From assembly GCA_963576475.1 (NCBI GenBank), contig OY754978.1:12323799-12387798 (forward strand): a stretch of DNA of 64,000 bases. The letters run 5' to 3'. The notes beneath the pieces are model-generated. The model saw only the letters and a list, made by a program, of their open reading frames with translations. It searched no databases and was not told where the DNA came from. Source of the stretch: Molanna angustata (lineage: Eukaryota; Arthropoda; Insecta; Trichoptera; Molannidae). Below, piece by piece: positions 28,101 to 36,870 of this stretch. Every line of letters begins with the position of its first letter. Positions within the stretch are counted from its first letter, which is position 1. A program made the position numbers and the translations under genes.

Positions 28101-28570
28101 GAAGCAAAGGCTGTGTTTTTAATAAAAATTATATCAATATATCAAGAGATTCTTTTTTGAGAAATAATGACCTTACCCAGTTTAAAATATGGCCTTGGAT
28201 AACCTTGGATAAACAGGTAACAATAAAAGATACTATGACTTAAGTCTGGCAGTCACGGACTCTTGCTCTATTACACTTGGATGGGTTTATGACACTGAAG
28301 ATTTATAATTTCTGTGCTGGTAAGCCTCAGATAATATAAATCAGTAATATTTCCAATTGTGTCATTTCAAAGATGTTGATTTGATTTCAGATATTTATTA
28401 TGTTATTTAAATGAACAATTTTTATTTTCAGCCTTAGAAAGAATAATGCTTCGCCGGAAGAAGCGAGAAAGGCCATCACCGATTATCTTCAGGAGAATCT
28501 TTACAAACTAAAAAATGAAACAATAAGATTAATGACACATAAGCCAAATGGTATAAAGAAAGATTTATAA
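7144..28570 (+). CDS. Taz: Tafazzin, cardiolipin remodelling transacylase (5 coding exons)
   Basis: Coding exons are 7144-7258, 24266-24391, 25752-25900, 26737-27011 and 28432-28570. All have GT/AG borders and compatible phases, joining to a complete 267-aa protein (human forms are about 262-292 aa). Tafazzin is a phospholipid-lysophospholipid transacylase on mitochondrial membranes that remodels cardiolipin acyl chains. Seen here: the tafazzin N-terminus beginning [10 protein letters not shown], a hydrophobic membrane-anchoring stretch at about residues 21-38, the catalytic HX4D motif (H70, D75) in NHYSCFDDP, the acyl-binding FPEG motif at 149-152, and a conserved WGVGRL segment at 165-170. 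Intron 1 is 17.0 kb and full of transposon relics; introns 2-4 are 0.7-1.4 kb. No frame break or missing key residue is seen. Exon 1 fits so well to exon 2 (split Glu codon) that I trust the long-range join. UTR ends were not determined. Confidence 0.94.
7985..8815 (+). pseudogene. LINE 3' end (copy 2), split by a foldback insertion
   Basis: The frame at 8033-8270 encodes a typical C-terminal tail of a LINE polymerase (DWNNLSP... followed by [14 protein letters not shown]), then the same 3' UTR as copy 1 (6400-6805). The UTR is interrupted: ggaatatttatc occurs at 8285-8296 and again at 8543-8554, flanking about 246 bp that copy 1 lacks. The coding part is 5'-truncated, so the element is inactive. 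Confidence 0.75.
8297..8542. mobile_element. Foldback insertion inside LINE 3' UTR
   Basis: About 85-bp imperfect inverted arms span 8345-8528. The left arm reads acgttgagtag... ataaccgcttcttc and the right arm is its reverse complement with a few changes. The inserted segment is bounded by the 12-bp direct repeat ggaatatttatc (8285-8296 and 8543-8554), so it went in after the LINE. Confidence 0.7.
8947..9075 (+). mobile_element. tRNA-like SINE relic
   Basis: The sequence gttagtggcagagtggg followed by gagttcgaaacctac has the spacing of A and B boxes seen in the SINE family C copies at 27413 and 46066. The tail is degraded. Confidence 0.4.
9174..9674 (+). mobile_element. Short non-autonomous Helitron
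   Basis: The 5' end begins TC after an A (9173|9174, tctatatatataaaaatgg) and the 3' end is CTAG followed by T (9671-9675), the canonical Helitron insertion between A and T. A small hairpin (GGCAG at 9645-9649, CTGCC at 9658-9662) sits nine bases before CTAG. The 3' text acaacgtctgccggg followed by CTAG is familiar from lepidopteran Helitrons. It encodes no Rep/helicase and is 501 bp long. Confidence 0.8.
9765..9870 (+). pseudogene. LINE polymerase C-terminal relic
   Basis: The plus-strand frame reads WFGHIERTN... LTKRIN, the C-terminal motif of RTE/R1-type LINE ORF2 proteins also seen at 15580-15770. It is about 35 codons long and broken. Confidence 0.5.
10429..10745 (+). pseudogene. LINE ORF2 C-terminus with 3' UTR
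   Basis: The frame 10429-10668 reads [14 protein letters not shown] and then a zinc-knuckle-like [19 protein letters not shown], followed by [12 protein letters not shown]. This is the region after RNase H in R1/Jockey-type LINEs (Cys-X2-Cys ... His-X3-Cys like). The stop is followed by a short 3' UTR ending in aataaataataat. The copy is 5'-truncated and lacks the polymerase. Confidence 0.75.
11484..11640 (+). mobile_element. SINE family A, 5'-truncated
   Basis: The body text (agaagagaaatttatttaaa, gaaacactggttagtttgaa, gaaattgccatttgacaat) and the AATAAATAATAA end match the full SINE at 31407-31626. The tRNA-like head is absent. Confidence 0.7.
11746..12177. mobile_element. Long foldback element with 157-bp arms
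   Basis: Arms 11745-11901 and 11955-12112 are inverted copies with only a few differences (53-bp loop). A tail to 12177 follows (tccaatgtttgcgcatatg). The 12-bp sequence actctatgccat is directly repeated at 11734-11745 and 12178-12189, on either side of the insertion. Single-arm relatives occur at 15300-15560, 24525-24800, 31080-31195 and 48110-48206. Confidence 0.8.
12470..12615 (-). pseudogene. LINE ORF2 C-terminal relic
   Basis: The minus-strand frame reads [19 protein letters not shown] and then VIANDRRI before a stop. I recognise the style as the last residues of a LINE polymerase. It lacks any catalytic domain. Confidence 0.45.
13925..14330 (-). pseudogene. LINE ORF2 C-terminal relic, antisense
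   Basis: Read on the minus strand, the segment resembles the plus-strand LINE tail at 15573-15945: the region encoding WFGH...RM, a Lys/Arg-rich linker and a downstream UTR phrase. It is shattered into several short frames. Confidence 0.45.
15095..15175 (+). mobile_element. Relic of foldback family tail
   Basis: The text ctcaatagaggtgattattgac, tccaatgtttgcatat and aaaaatattcg matches the 3' tail of the element at 11746-12177, supporting that tail as part of the family. Confidence 0.45.
15300..15560 (-). mobile_element. Single-arm member of the 11.7-kb foldback family
   Basis: In reverse orientation it contains cacctacagggctta, catcggctggtttacgtgatc and caccaattatgccttctta, then a unique part (attgccatctatgaagtaac) also found at 24760-24785. 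The two single-arm copies share this extension, so they may represent the parent element. Confidence 0.6.
15573..15945 (+). pseudogene. LINE ORF2 C-terminal fragment
   Basis: The frame 15578-15766 reads [18 protein letters not shown] and then [19 protein letters not shown], the thumb/C-terminal end typical of RTE/R1-class insect LINEs. A frame change after about 15766 continues as a Gly-Arg-Pro-Arg-like tail. There is no reverse transcriptase core, so this is a relic and not a host gene. Confidence 0.7.
16555..16645 (+). mobile_element. SINE tRNA-like head
   Basis: It has an A-box-like stretch (cacagtgataactggtttggc) and a B box (gggttcaattccc) about 35 bp apart, without a cloverleaf acceptor stem. 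This suggests a SINE head, not a tRNA gene. Confidence 0.4.
17150..17225 (+). mobile_element. Helitron 3' end
   Basis: A hairpin with stem ggcag/ctgcc in the text gtggcagaatgacatcctgcc is followed by cggttttaCTAG and then T. This is the same 3' architecture as the element ending at 9674. The 5' end was not found. A SINE-A fragment follows directly at about 17226-17330. Confidence 0.6.
18211..18960 (+). pseudogene. LINE reverse transcriptase C-terminal fragment, split by a MITE
   Basis: The plus-strand frame begins [17 protein letters not shown], then reads [12 protein letters not shown] and [11 protein letters not shown]. This is the post-catalytic region of Jockey/CR1-type LINE polymerases (family pattern: LGV.FD..L.F..HI ... 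LEY.S.VW.P). A TAA stop replaces a residue just before LEYGS, and small frame changes follow. It resumes after the MITE at 18799 with [18 protein letters not shown] and ends at a stop near 18959. Inactive. Confidence 0.8.
18637..18798. mobile_element. 162-bp MITE inserted in LINE relic
   Basis: 30-bp perfect terminal inverted repeats start ctagggctcattcc at 18637-18666 and mirror at 18769-18798. The element interrupts the LINE frame, whose coding text resumes on the far side. It has no coding capacity. Confidence 0.8.
19600..19741 (-). mobile_element. Dispersed repeat copy (family also at 27.2 and 55.9 kb)
   Basis: In reverse orientation, the text around gcattaccttataaaa, gcacctaaaaaggcaac and ggtggtgaacctcattgctgaac matches 55990-56140 (plus) and, less well, 27215-27330. 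The family is not identified. Confidence 0.55.
19742..20221. repeat. Perfect 120-bp tandem repeat, four copies
   Basis: The 120-bp unit starting gttgtatttttggttacc repeats at 19742, 19862, 19982 and 20102. I could find no difference between copies. It contains the phrase ctctaagcctgtgcccc and has no spacer or flanking leader like a CRISPR. Such identity means a very recent expansion or a copy-number error in the assembly. Confidence 0.95.
20637..20686. repeat. 25-bp direct duplication
   Basis: The text catattattgtttagaaaac followed by gttg occurs twice in a row. It is a minor local duplication in the tafazzin intron. Confidence 0.7.
21364..22033 (-). mobile_element. TA-flanked inverted-repeat element with exon-like pieces
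   Basis: The ends GGGTGC(TTATTATTT) at 21364 and its approximate inverse ending GCACCC at 22033 are each flanked by TA. On the minus strand, 21992-21779 is open for 71 codons after a pyrimidine tract and AG, reads [17 protein letters not shown] and [20 protein letters not shown], and runs to a perfect donor gtgagt. A second open piece (21588-21417) follows a tttag acceptor and reads [18 protein letters not shown]. The simple splice is out of phase (0 versus 2). I do not recognise the protein; other frames are also fairly open. It could be a captured gene fragment, a transposase relic or chance. Confidence 0.4.
23186..23372 (-). mobile_element. tRNA-derived SINE, family B
   Basis: On the minus strand it starts with a tRNA-like head (ggctttcgtggctcaattgg, then a B box gagtttgattcc) and continues into a shared body (gttttcagtctgg... 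gtctccagaatgtggcaac). The plus-strand relative is at 31244-31400. The spacing of A and B boxes fits an internal RNA polymerase III promoter. Confidence 0.75.
24505..24800 (+). mobile_element. Single-arm member of the foldback family (tafazzin intron 2)
   Basis: It contains agagacgaagttggaatatt, cacctacagggcttacgac and catcggctggtttacgtgatc, then extends to attgccatctatgaagtaac as in the 15300-15560 copy. It lies 115 bp after the exon 2 donor. Confidence 0.7.
24826..24980 (+). mobile_element. SINE family A, 5'-truncated, ATT tail
   Basis: The body matches 31407-31626 (aggagaaatttatttaaatt, ggaaacactggttagttgg, aagaaattgccatacggc, gtgcaaggaagtgttcatt) and ends in (att)n. It directly follows the foldback relic. 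Confidence 0.8.
26489..26645. mobile_element. 157-bp MITE, copy 1 (tafazzin intron 3)
   Basis: Terminal inverted repeats are gccctgagtcaaattgaaaa at the left and the inverse of gccccagagtcaaattgaaa at the right, with internal palindromes around tagaaattttttctaca. The 4-bp ATTG flanks both ends (26485-26488, 26646-26649). A second copy is at 32183-32350. Confidence 0.8.
27170..27375 (+). mobile_element. Dispersed repeat copy (family also at 19.6 and 55.9 kb)
   Basis: It shares gacttagaatagtgcttcca, ttgcctttttagatg and atgtacac..gcacacctgt with 55929-56195. It lies in tafazzin intron 4. Confidence 0.6.
27413..27560 (+). mobile_element. tRNA-derived SINE, family C
   Basis: The tRNA-like head (gggtcgatggcagagcgttta, then B box agttcgaatcctg) is followed by the body gatttcgttcacttatagca and caagcatttatgcttaattt. 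Relatives lie at 42855, 46066, 47198 and 61615. Confidence 0.75.
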
Positions 28571-28794
28571 CTATACCACCTCTTAGTTCGATAGTAATGC
28601 TTTTTGTTAGCTAGTTTTTATTTAAACCAAGTGTTTATGTATTAATGTTGTATCAAATATATATTGCATATCAATTAAGTAATTATACTTAGTTCAAATA
28701 TTGAAACGAATCAGTAATGTGTTATATTTAATACTGTATATACATAGTTTAATTTTGTACAATGGCATCTCATTGATTAATATCAGTGAATGCC

Positions 28795-29000
28795 CTGAGG
28801 TAATTTAGAAACATTGGTAGAATGAACGAGGAACAGCTGACCAAAAAATATACAAAAGCGGTAATCATATTTTGAAAGAAGGAATTATAAGAGACTTGAA
28901 TAATCGACTAGCATGTATGAGACGATGAACGAATGTGAAGGCAGCCATGAATGTTTGCAAGGATAGAGGTATATGACGCACGGTACTTTCTACCTACCCT
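28795..29000 (+). pseudogene. LINE C-terminal relic
   Basis: The text aatgaacgaggaacagctgac and aatgtttgcaaggatagagg matches the tail and UTR of the LINE at 15573-15945, but with many indels. Confidence 0.5.
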
Positions 29001-29564
29001 GTGTGTATGTAATATAAAAATATGTCTTTTCATTCTACTCTCATTTCATTACACGGTATTTAAATTTTTATATTGTAGTTTCGTAATTGAATTATTAATA
29101 TTTCAAGTGTCCTTATTACCTTTAATTTTCAATTATAGTGTTTTACTATTATTCTTCTGATTCTACTTTACGTTGGACTAACATTCAACACAAATATGAT
29201 GTATTCTGTATTTTCGGAGCTGGTAGTTCAGCTTTCTTTGTGAGCTTACTCATATTAGTGCACCATATGGGCAGTTATTATTATTCATACATTCTTTTCC
29301 TCTCCTATTTTCCAGGATTTCTATCACTTTTTGCTTCTCATGATCATCCTACCTTATCATTTAGTGCTTTACTGTACAGTTTTTATAAATAAACAAAAAA
29401 ACATTGTTTTATGAAGATATATTATTATTTTTTTATACTGTGACTTATATACACATCAAGAATTGTGCATAGACATACAGTATGCTAAATTGAAACCAAA
29501 ACACTTTTTTTTTACATTACTTGATAGTTTTTTTTTTTTTATTGTACCTTGTGTACACACTCCT

Positions 29565-29690
29565 AACACAGATGAAATTCTTGCATTATGAATGAAATCA
29601 ATCGAAGCTGGATATGAACCTGGTTTCACTGGTTTGCTAGTTTTTCATCCCAACTGCTGAGTGACAGACCCATCATCCATTTAATATTAA
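29565..29690 (-). mobile_element. tRNA-like SINE relic
   Basis: On the minus strand it reads gggtctgtcactcagcagttgg and, 45 bp later, ccaggttcatatcc (a B box). It does not close into a tRNA cloverleaf. Confidence 0.5.
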
Positions 29691-31243
29691 AGTGTAGATT
29701 ATAATTTATCAATTATATTTACCGAAATTACTGTAAATGTTTTGAAATTATATAATGTAAGTAATTTTTGTATTAGTAAAATTTTATAATTGGTTTTTTT
29801 TTTGTTTGGCCCTGCATTTTACTGTTTCTTAATGGCCCGTAATGCCTTGTAGGCTCAGTATTAATTGATCAAATAAGGTGTTCCCAAGACTGTGGCTCAC
29901 GAATGAACAAATTGCAGACCCTTCTCCTACAATCCTTCCCTCTGGCAAAGTAATTTTTTTTCAAAATATGGCTGCGCATATTGAGCGCAAAATCATATTT
30001 CTTACTAAATTTTTGTATTATAATTGTTTATGTATTAGAATGCCATTGACTGATTTGAATTATAATTCACAGAAAATAATATGTACCTATTTTCTTAGAG
30101 TTGAAAATGACTAATATTTTTATTTTCAGTATTACTTATCATATATATTTATTTTTCTGTGAATATTTTGTGCTATATGTATCCTGTAGTACATAAAAAT
30201 ATTGTTACCTATATTAAATTTACACAACTGTTTTTTATTACTTTTCACCATTTTTATATTATTAAATTTTATTTCTCTGATTCTTTTTTTGTCTTTTGTT
30301 TTTGAATTTTCAACTCAATATAATTTATATATTGATCTTTTTATGAGAGAAAACAGAATAAGTCTGAAACAATTATATACATAAATCTGTTATTTTGTCA
30401 AAATTATATTATTAAATATTATTACAGACTGTACTTCTTCTTATCCTTGTTAAAATAGGGTAGCTTATATTATGATTACTTTAACTAAACTCTTGTTTAT
30501 TTCTCACTGTAATGAAATAATTTTGCAATGAGAAATACATTTGTCGAGCTTTCTACGGCTAAAAAATAAAGAAAGATACATTGAATATTTATTTATTTTA
30601 TTAAATATGATCTTATGTACATAATATATTAATGTATGCACCCAGAGATATTATAATAAATAATGTTTATGTGTTTATTATAAAATAAAAATATGAAATT
30701 GCCAATGTAAATAAGGTACATAAATATATTTTGAATGAAATGTCTGTTTGAGTATTATTGTTTTAGTCTTACAATTATGGAAGTATAGTTTTATTTTAGC
30801 TATTGATACAGTGAAACTGTATTCCTGCTGGGAATCAAATCTGTATTTTACTGAAATGTGAAGGTTCAATTGTTTTATAATTAAATTTATATGGTTTATA
30901 AATTTGAACTATAATGAAATTAGTAAAACCTTTAAAAAACACTTCTAATGGTAGGTATCCTTGGTTTAATGTACCAACAGTATGAGAATAGAAGTTTTAG
31001 TTATACTATTGCTTCACAGATGTCATTAAGGTCACTTGTTATTTCCAAGCAGTTAATCGTCAAGTAATAAAGGTAAAAGTAATTAATGTTGCACAATTTC
31101 ATAAAGTGATCATGCAAACCAACTGTGGTCAACCCTATTTCCTAGTTATTTCTATGGAAAAATATATTCCTTCTTCATCTTCATAGAGATTATTGTTTCA
31201 ACTTATATTATATATTTTTATTTTTGAGTCTTTGATTGATTAG

Positions 31244-31400
31244 GCCTTCGCCTTCGTGGCTCAGTTGGTTAGATCTGAAAAGTCTCGGGTTTGATTCCCG
31301 GTGGTGACACAATTTTGAATTGTTTTCAGTCTGGAACTACGAGTCTCCAGAATGTGGCAACTTATTATTACATAATGTGTCAGTTTATGAACTGTATAAA
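31244..31400 (+). mobile_element. tRNA-derived SINE, family B
   Basis: The head (cttcgtggctcagttggtta, then B box gggtttgattccc) is followed by a body shared with 23186-23372, including gttttcagtctgg and gtctccagaatgtggcaac. It abuts a SINE-A copy on its right. Confidence 0.75.
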
Positions 31401-31406
31401 TTTAGT

Positions 31407-31626
31407 ATTATAATAATAATAATAATGAACACTTCCTTGCACCCTGCGCAAGTGGCGAGTTTATTGCCGTATGGCAATTTCTTCCAACTAACCAGTGTTT
31501 CCAGCCCAGAGAAGCAATATTTGCGTGAGAAATAAATTTAAATAAATATCTCCTCTGCTGGGAATCGAACCCAGGACGCCCGCACAGAAACCGAACGGCT
31601 TAACAACTGTGCCACGGCGGTCGGCT
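31407..31626 (-). mobile_element. Full-length tRNA-derived SINE, family A
   Basis: On the minus strand it starts with a tRNA-like head (gccgtggcacagttgttaag, then B box gggttcgattccc), has the body seen at 11484, 24826 and 46687, and ends in a (ATT)n tail (plus 31407-31425). This is the best copy for defining the family. Confidence 0.85.
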
Positions 31627-32182
31627 GTAGGTATTATAATAAATTTTATTCAAATTAAATTAAACCACGAATTTATATACTTTTTTGTATATTTTTTTCT
31701 TTAATTTAAATAAATTATGTTGTGTTAAAATATACGCATGTCGGTGTTTATTAGAATATTTTTAAATTCAAATCTATTCAATTAAATTTTTTGTATAACT
31801 TTTTTCATCTTGTAATAATTTAATTGGTGTATCGTCATTGTACAATTTGCATTGATATAAGTTTTGCATTACTAAATTTAGTTATGTAAATTGTTTAAAA
31901 AAAGATAAAGTACCAATTGTCTTTCTTGAATTGTAGAATCATTATTTGAATTAAATTATGTTAAGAATTAAATTTCTTAGTTCAAGGTACCATTTTTTTA
32001 ATGCCGAACTTTGTCTGTCAGTTCATTTTCTCTAAGCCATATAATATAAAAATATATTACATTTTGACGTTTTCAATTTAACTGAACTAATTTGGTAAAT
32101 TTACAATCCTAAGATCAAATAATACAAATGTTTCTTATTTACAAATGAAGTGATTGTATTTTTTATTTCATTCTTGAACATT

Positions 32183-32350
32183 GCCCCTGAGTCAAATTGA
32201 TAACGCTATTCTTTATCGCCAAACGATATTTTTTTGTATGGGATATGACGTTTGTTATTGTAGAAAAAATTTCTACAACAAATGTCAAATACCATACAAA
32301 AAAAATATCATTTGTCGATAACGAACAGCGTTTTCGATTTGACTCAGGGC
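32183..32350. mobile_element. 168-bp MITE, copy 2
   Basis: It has the same ends as 26489-26645 (gcccctgagtcaaattga; right end inverse of gccctgagtcaaatcgaaaa) and the same internal hairpin around tagaaaaaatttctaca. The target duplication is unclear (CATT versus CATA). Confidence 0.8.
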
Positions 32351-32351
32351 C

Positions 32352-34012
32352 ATAATAATATTCTTTTTCCTATTTTTTAATACTTCAGCATGACATATTT
32401 TTTAGTTTATAAATAATGCATTTTTCCTTTAGTTAGTATAAGTATTTAAAATTATGTTGTATTGGACATATCCATTACATTAATTATCTTTAAAATATAT
32501 TTTGTTGTTGGCAATAATTATCTACAAAGTACCATATATCAATGCTGGAATCGTAAAATTACTTAATTACTGGGTTCAATTCCGAAAACGCACTAAAATT
32601 TTTGTGAAATATCAAATTTAATCATTTTATGTCTTTTTTTTTCTATTCTAAAGGTTACAATGACAAAAGAACATCACTAATGTATTATAAAATGGACATA
32701 GTTTAGTGACATTATGGTGAACACATTTTTAATGACTTCAATGTTCATTCAGATTTTGATTCGTCTTCAGAATTAAACCCAATATTTCCTTTATTGTTCT
32801 CCATACCGGAAAAGGTATTCAAAAATATTGTTCCATCTTAATCCGGGAAGCTTACATACTAATTCATGTTTTTTTTTTACTTTGTTTTCAAGTATCTAAC
32901 TCTTACAGCTTTCAAAATCATTATCATTTAAGATATACATTAATTAATTTGCATTTTACAAAAAATACTGTGTGCTGAAACACTACTGTGCTGATTTTTA
33001 ATTCAGGAGATTTGATTTATGTGCCAAAAGAAATCATAATGGTTTTTAAAGAAAATTTTGCCAATTTTATCTAAATAAGTAACTCATTTGTTGCTTCAGT
33101 CATTTTTCCTTTACAGCATTTATACCTCTTGTCTGAAAAATAAAAAAATACAATTAACGGAAGAAATTTTAAAGAATAATCAAAATATTTTCCATTAAAC
33201 CCTTTACTTGACCAAAATTTTAAACATCTTGCACGTCATATTGTACTATAATACTATAATATGACAATAGATATTATAAAAATATGAACTTATACAAGAC
33301 TTACAAGAATTATATTTAATAAGTCATAAAGATATAATTGAAATTAAGTGTGAATTGAGAAATAGAAAAGCAATGTGAAATATGAATGTTTTTTTTTGTT
33401 TCACTTCATAAAATGGTTCATACGTTACTGAACTAAAAAACGTAACTTTTGGTTTGTTTTTAATTTATATTATATGTCATGTGGTTACTAGAATTCAGTT
33501 TTTATAATAATGTGGCCTTTCTCCTATATTTTTAAAATTACCGTATTTCAGAATCTTATTTGCCTCTTTTACCATTCCTGATTAAATATTACGCCTATTG
33601 TTATTTATAGTCTTCCATCATTCATTCTTTCAATATGTCTGACTATAATACTTTGAGGAATTCATCATTGTAATAAAAAAAATACAAATTAGAAAATTAT
33701 CGTACTGCTTGTATATCACTGATCCATATGAGTCAAAGATTATTTAATATCTATGGATAACAAGAGTATATTACTAAAGTAGCACATCAATATCATTTTT
33801 CTATGCATTTATTTTAAATATTCCCATGTTGTTTAATTTATTTTACATCCAAAGTTACAATTTGAATTTCGCAATTAACTCTTGAAATAAACATCTCAAG
33901 CAATTGTAAGTCAAAGAAAATTTCCATTGCATTGGACACACAAGTTCATCAACTTTACAAAATTAAATGTTGAAATTTTTGCTATAGACACATTCATTAT
34001 AACAACTTTTTT
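32352..34012. other. Intergenic DNA, no gene seen
   Basis: This is AT-rich sequence with no convincing frame. The phrase near 32690-32740 is shared, inverted, with about 6290-6320, and gggttcaattccg at 32573 may be a B box of a decayed SINE. Confidence 0.5.
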
Positions 34013-34236
34013 ATCTTTATGCTGGCAAGCATGCATCAATTTCTATAAGCAGGGCAAGTCCCATTCCATTGTTACCCCAAGTTATAAAACTATGTGGGAA
34101 GAGCCATATATAAGATTTTAAAAAACGAATCTCTAAACGGAGGGTTCATTCTGCCGTTTGACCGGACTTGGCCCCCTGTTTTCTCAATTTTGAAAACAGT
34201 ACACTAAATATGCACCCTTGCCAGCATAAAGATTCA
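34013..34236. mobile_element. Possible small MITE
   Basis: The 17-bp perfect inverted repeat atctttatgctggcaag occurs near 34014 and its inverse near 34216. No clear target duplication was identified. Confidence 0.45.
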
Positions 34237-35045
34237 AAAGGATTTGTTATAATGAATGCATTGAAATACATAAGTACCAAAAAGATTTATCAATATAATA
34301 TTTTTCCTCCTAGTACAAATTTTGTTTTGATTTTTATAATTTATTATGTTATAGTTTATATATGTATATACATTCTATTATGCATATTTATGTTAAATAC
34401 TTTTGATTTACATCATCGACAAACAATTTTTTTTGTGGTGTACACAAAGTTGTGTTTTTCATTTAACTTTTAATTTACTTATATAAAATAACCTTATATA
34501 ATATCTTACTCTACTTCGTAACATAAATAGACAAATAGTCTAATTTCTTGTATTGTGTTGCTTTCTTAAAAATTACACCTTTTTTATTTCCCATTGTGAA
34601 CTTTTCCAATTTTTTTTATGTCGTAAGATTTTTTTCATAAATTTTACACTTATGTACCACTCCATGATAATTATTATAAGAACTATTTTGATATTGTACA
34701 TTTAATAATACGGATTTTGTTAAGTTAAATGCCATATCTATTAAAATATATTTATAAAGAGTATGTTTTGTGATGAAACAAAAATAAGCTGCTAAAAAAA
34801 TTGTATTATTAATTTTCATTGTCTTTTTCTAATAATATGTTAATTAACTTTTTTTACATTTTTCACACCAAAAATGTTCCTAGATGAATTAAATAAAAAT
34901 AAGTTTTGATTATCATTGATTCAATAGCTGTTCACATTTTTCAAAAAATTTGTTCAAGAAATTAAATGACAGATATGGACCATTTTTAGCCAGCACCTCT
35001 TTTTTTTATCTATGGTTAACATAATATATCTCACTAACATATTTC

Positions 35046-35375
35046 CATAGATTTTTATTATAATATACTACCTAGATAGTTAGCAAATTATGTATGAATC
35101 GAAGCGAGTAATTTTTCCGGGGGATTTTTGACGTTTTGGTTCCAGACCACATCGTTTTTCTATAGAAATACCGACTAATGTGAATTGTTTTCTGATTTAT
35201 TTGTCTAAAAAACATTTCAATTATTTAGGTTTAGAGAACAGTTATCTAGGATGTGTTGAAATGTAAGGAAAACTGAAATATGTTGCCAACCAAAACGTCA
35301 AACGCGCAATTTTCCATGACTCACTTTTTGCACGGAGTACTACATCTATGTAGTATATTATAATAAAAATCTATG
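35046..35375. mobile_element. 330-bp MITE with about 30-bp inverted ends
   Basis: The ends catagatttttattataat followed by atactac are nearly perfect inverted repeats at 35046 and 35375. It has no coding frame. Confidence 0.75.
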
Positions 35376-35927
35376 CATATTTCTACATATTACCTACTAA
35401 ACACTATTTTTTAATTACTAAATAATGGGTAAGGTAAATTTATTATCTCATAAATTGGTCCCCAAATAATTTTGATCATTACTTGTTATAAGAACCTATT
35501 TTTTATTATATAGTTTTGTTTATAATGAACTTTAAAATGAGAATCTACATTTTGATTAATGTAAAATATTTGAAATCATTTGGTTGAGAACAAATGCTTG
35601 CAATATTTGTGCGATTGAATAGAAATGCATATATTTGCAAACAATTTTTACTGACAGTTTTGAATTCAGTAACAGGTAAATTTTCCAACTGTCTGTTACC
35701 TACCTTGTTATTATTTTATAAAAGGGTATTTGTTTAGTCAATATTTATTTGTTAAATGCTTTTTAAATTTTATTAAATGGTTTGGAATCGCATTTTGTTT
35801 TCGATAAAAATTGTAAATATTTTTTCCGTTGTGTGCATGTTTTGAAATGATTTTCTTTCCCTGTTATTATACTTTGAGTAATACAGAAGAAAATGTAATT
35901 TGATTGTGATTATTATAGTTTAGTGTT

Positions 35928-36432
35928 GGTAATTATTTACAAGTGGCCTACATTACCAATTTCGTTGATTTTTTGTCTATAGATAGATAAAATTATACAG
36001 ATTATTTTTTATGTGGAATTTTTTAGCGAATGTAGTCGGTCATCTATGCTTTATACTTTAACTATGGTTTAATATTCAGTTTCCTGTCGCGGTTGACTTA
36101 ATAAACGTTAAAAATAAGAATATATAATAATTTTTCTGGCTTTTTATCGTTATAAATCGAATGTTTATAGATATTTTGCGTGTTTATGTATGTAAATTGT
36201 GATTAAATAAAAGTACCATTTGTTATTTCGCGGCGACAAATAATAAACTCGGCGATAGATGTCATGAAATCAGACATTGATGTGAGTTTCTACATACATT
36301 TTTCGTAATTAATTTTTTTTTTAGGCGTTTCCCGGGAAAATGAATATTTTTCCCGTAATCTGTATAATTTTATCTATCTATAGACAAAAAATCAACAAAA
36401 TTGGCGATGTAGGCCACTTGTAAATAATTACC
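35928..36432. mobile_element. 505-bp TIR element with 8-bp target duplication
   Basis: Terminal inverted repeats of about 75 bp begin ggtaattatttacaagtggc and run through gttgattttttgtctatag. The 8-bp TTAGTGTT is present exactly at 35920-35927 and 36433-36440. An 8-bp duplication suggests a hAT or P-type transposase in trans, although the ends are not classic hAT ends. A longer relative is at about 56469-58097. Confidence 0.88.
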
Positions 36433-36699
36433 TTAGTGTTTGATGGTTTTCTTGAATTTGTTAATCAATTTTCTACAAATTTGACCAAATTAATATCATA
36501 TCGAATTCGGATATAAAAAGTTATGTAAATTGTTTTTCTTTCAAATAAATATGTATACAATTGTTATCAATATGTATTTTTATTTTCAAATTCATAACCT
36601 TTTTATACTAGACTAGTGATCACCCTGAGGCCAAAATTCGACCATAATTAATTAAATTCTTAATCATGAATGCTTTTCAGTACCTACCGTCCATTTAGT

Positions 36700-36870
36700 A
36701 CCTCCCTTAAGTTATTTAACAAGCTTTGTCACTCTGTCTGCCCATCTCAGCATTTTCATTTCGTTTACATACAGTTTATGTTCATCCGTGCTTTTTACTG
36801 ACCAGCACTCCACACCGTACGTTATTGCAAGTCTCACAGCTGTTTTATAAACCTTGCCATTAGTTTAAAT
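36700..36870 (-). pseudogene. LINE ORF2 relic, antisense
   Basis: On the minus strand the text resembles the segment of an RTE-like LINE polymerase just before the WFGH tail (plus text actgaccagcactccacacc, cgtacgttattgcaagtct). It is short and broken. Confidence 0.45.

Larger units (their letters stand above)
28571..31237 (+). other. Tafazzin 3' side and downstream intergenic DNA
   Basis: After the tafazzin stop there is AT-rich sequence; no single poly(A) signal could be chosen. It includes a LINE scrap (28795-29000) and a SINE relic (29565-29690). The open frames at 28951-29392 and 29878-30384 are low-complexity Phe/Leu/Tyr-rich translations with no family character. Confidence 0.55.

Noticed and set aside
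31555..31620. tRNA-like sequence near 31.6 kb (and at 23.3, 27.4, 46.7 and 47.2 kb) as tRNA genes
   Set aside because: A and B boxes are present but the acceptor and anticodon stems do not pair and a shared non-tRNA body follows, so they are SINE heads.
34168..34473. 101-aa frame near 34.2-34.5 kb
   Set aside because: It is Phe/Ile/Tyr-rich AT-biased translation partly over a MITE, with no family character.
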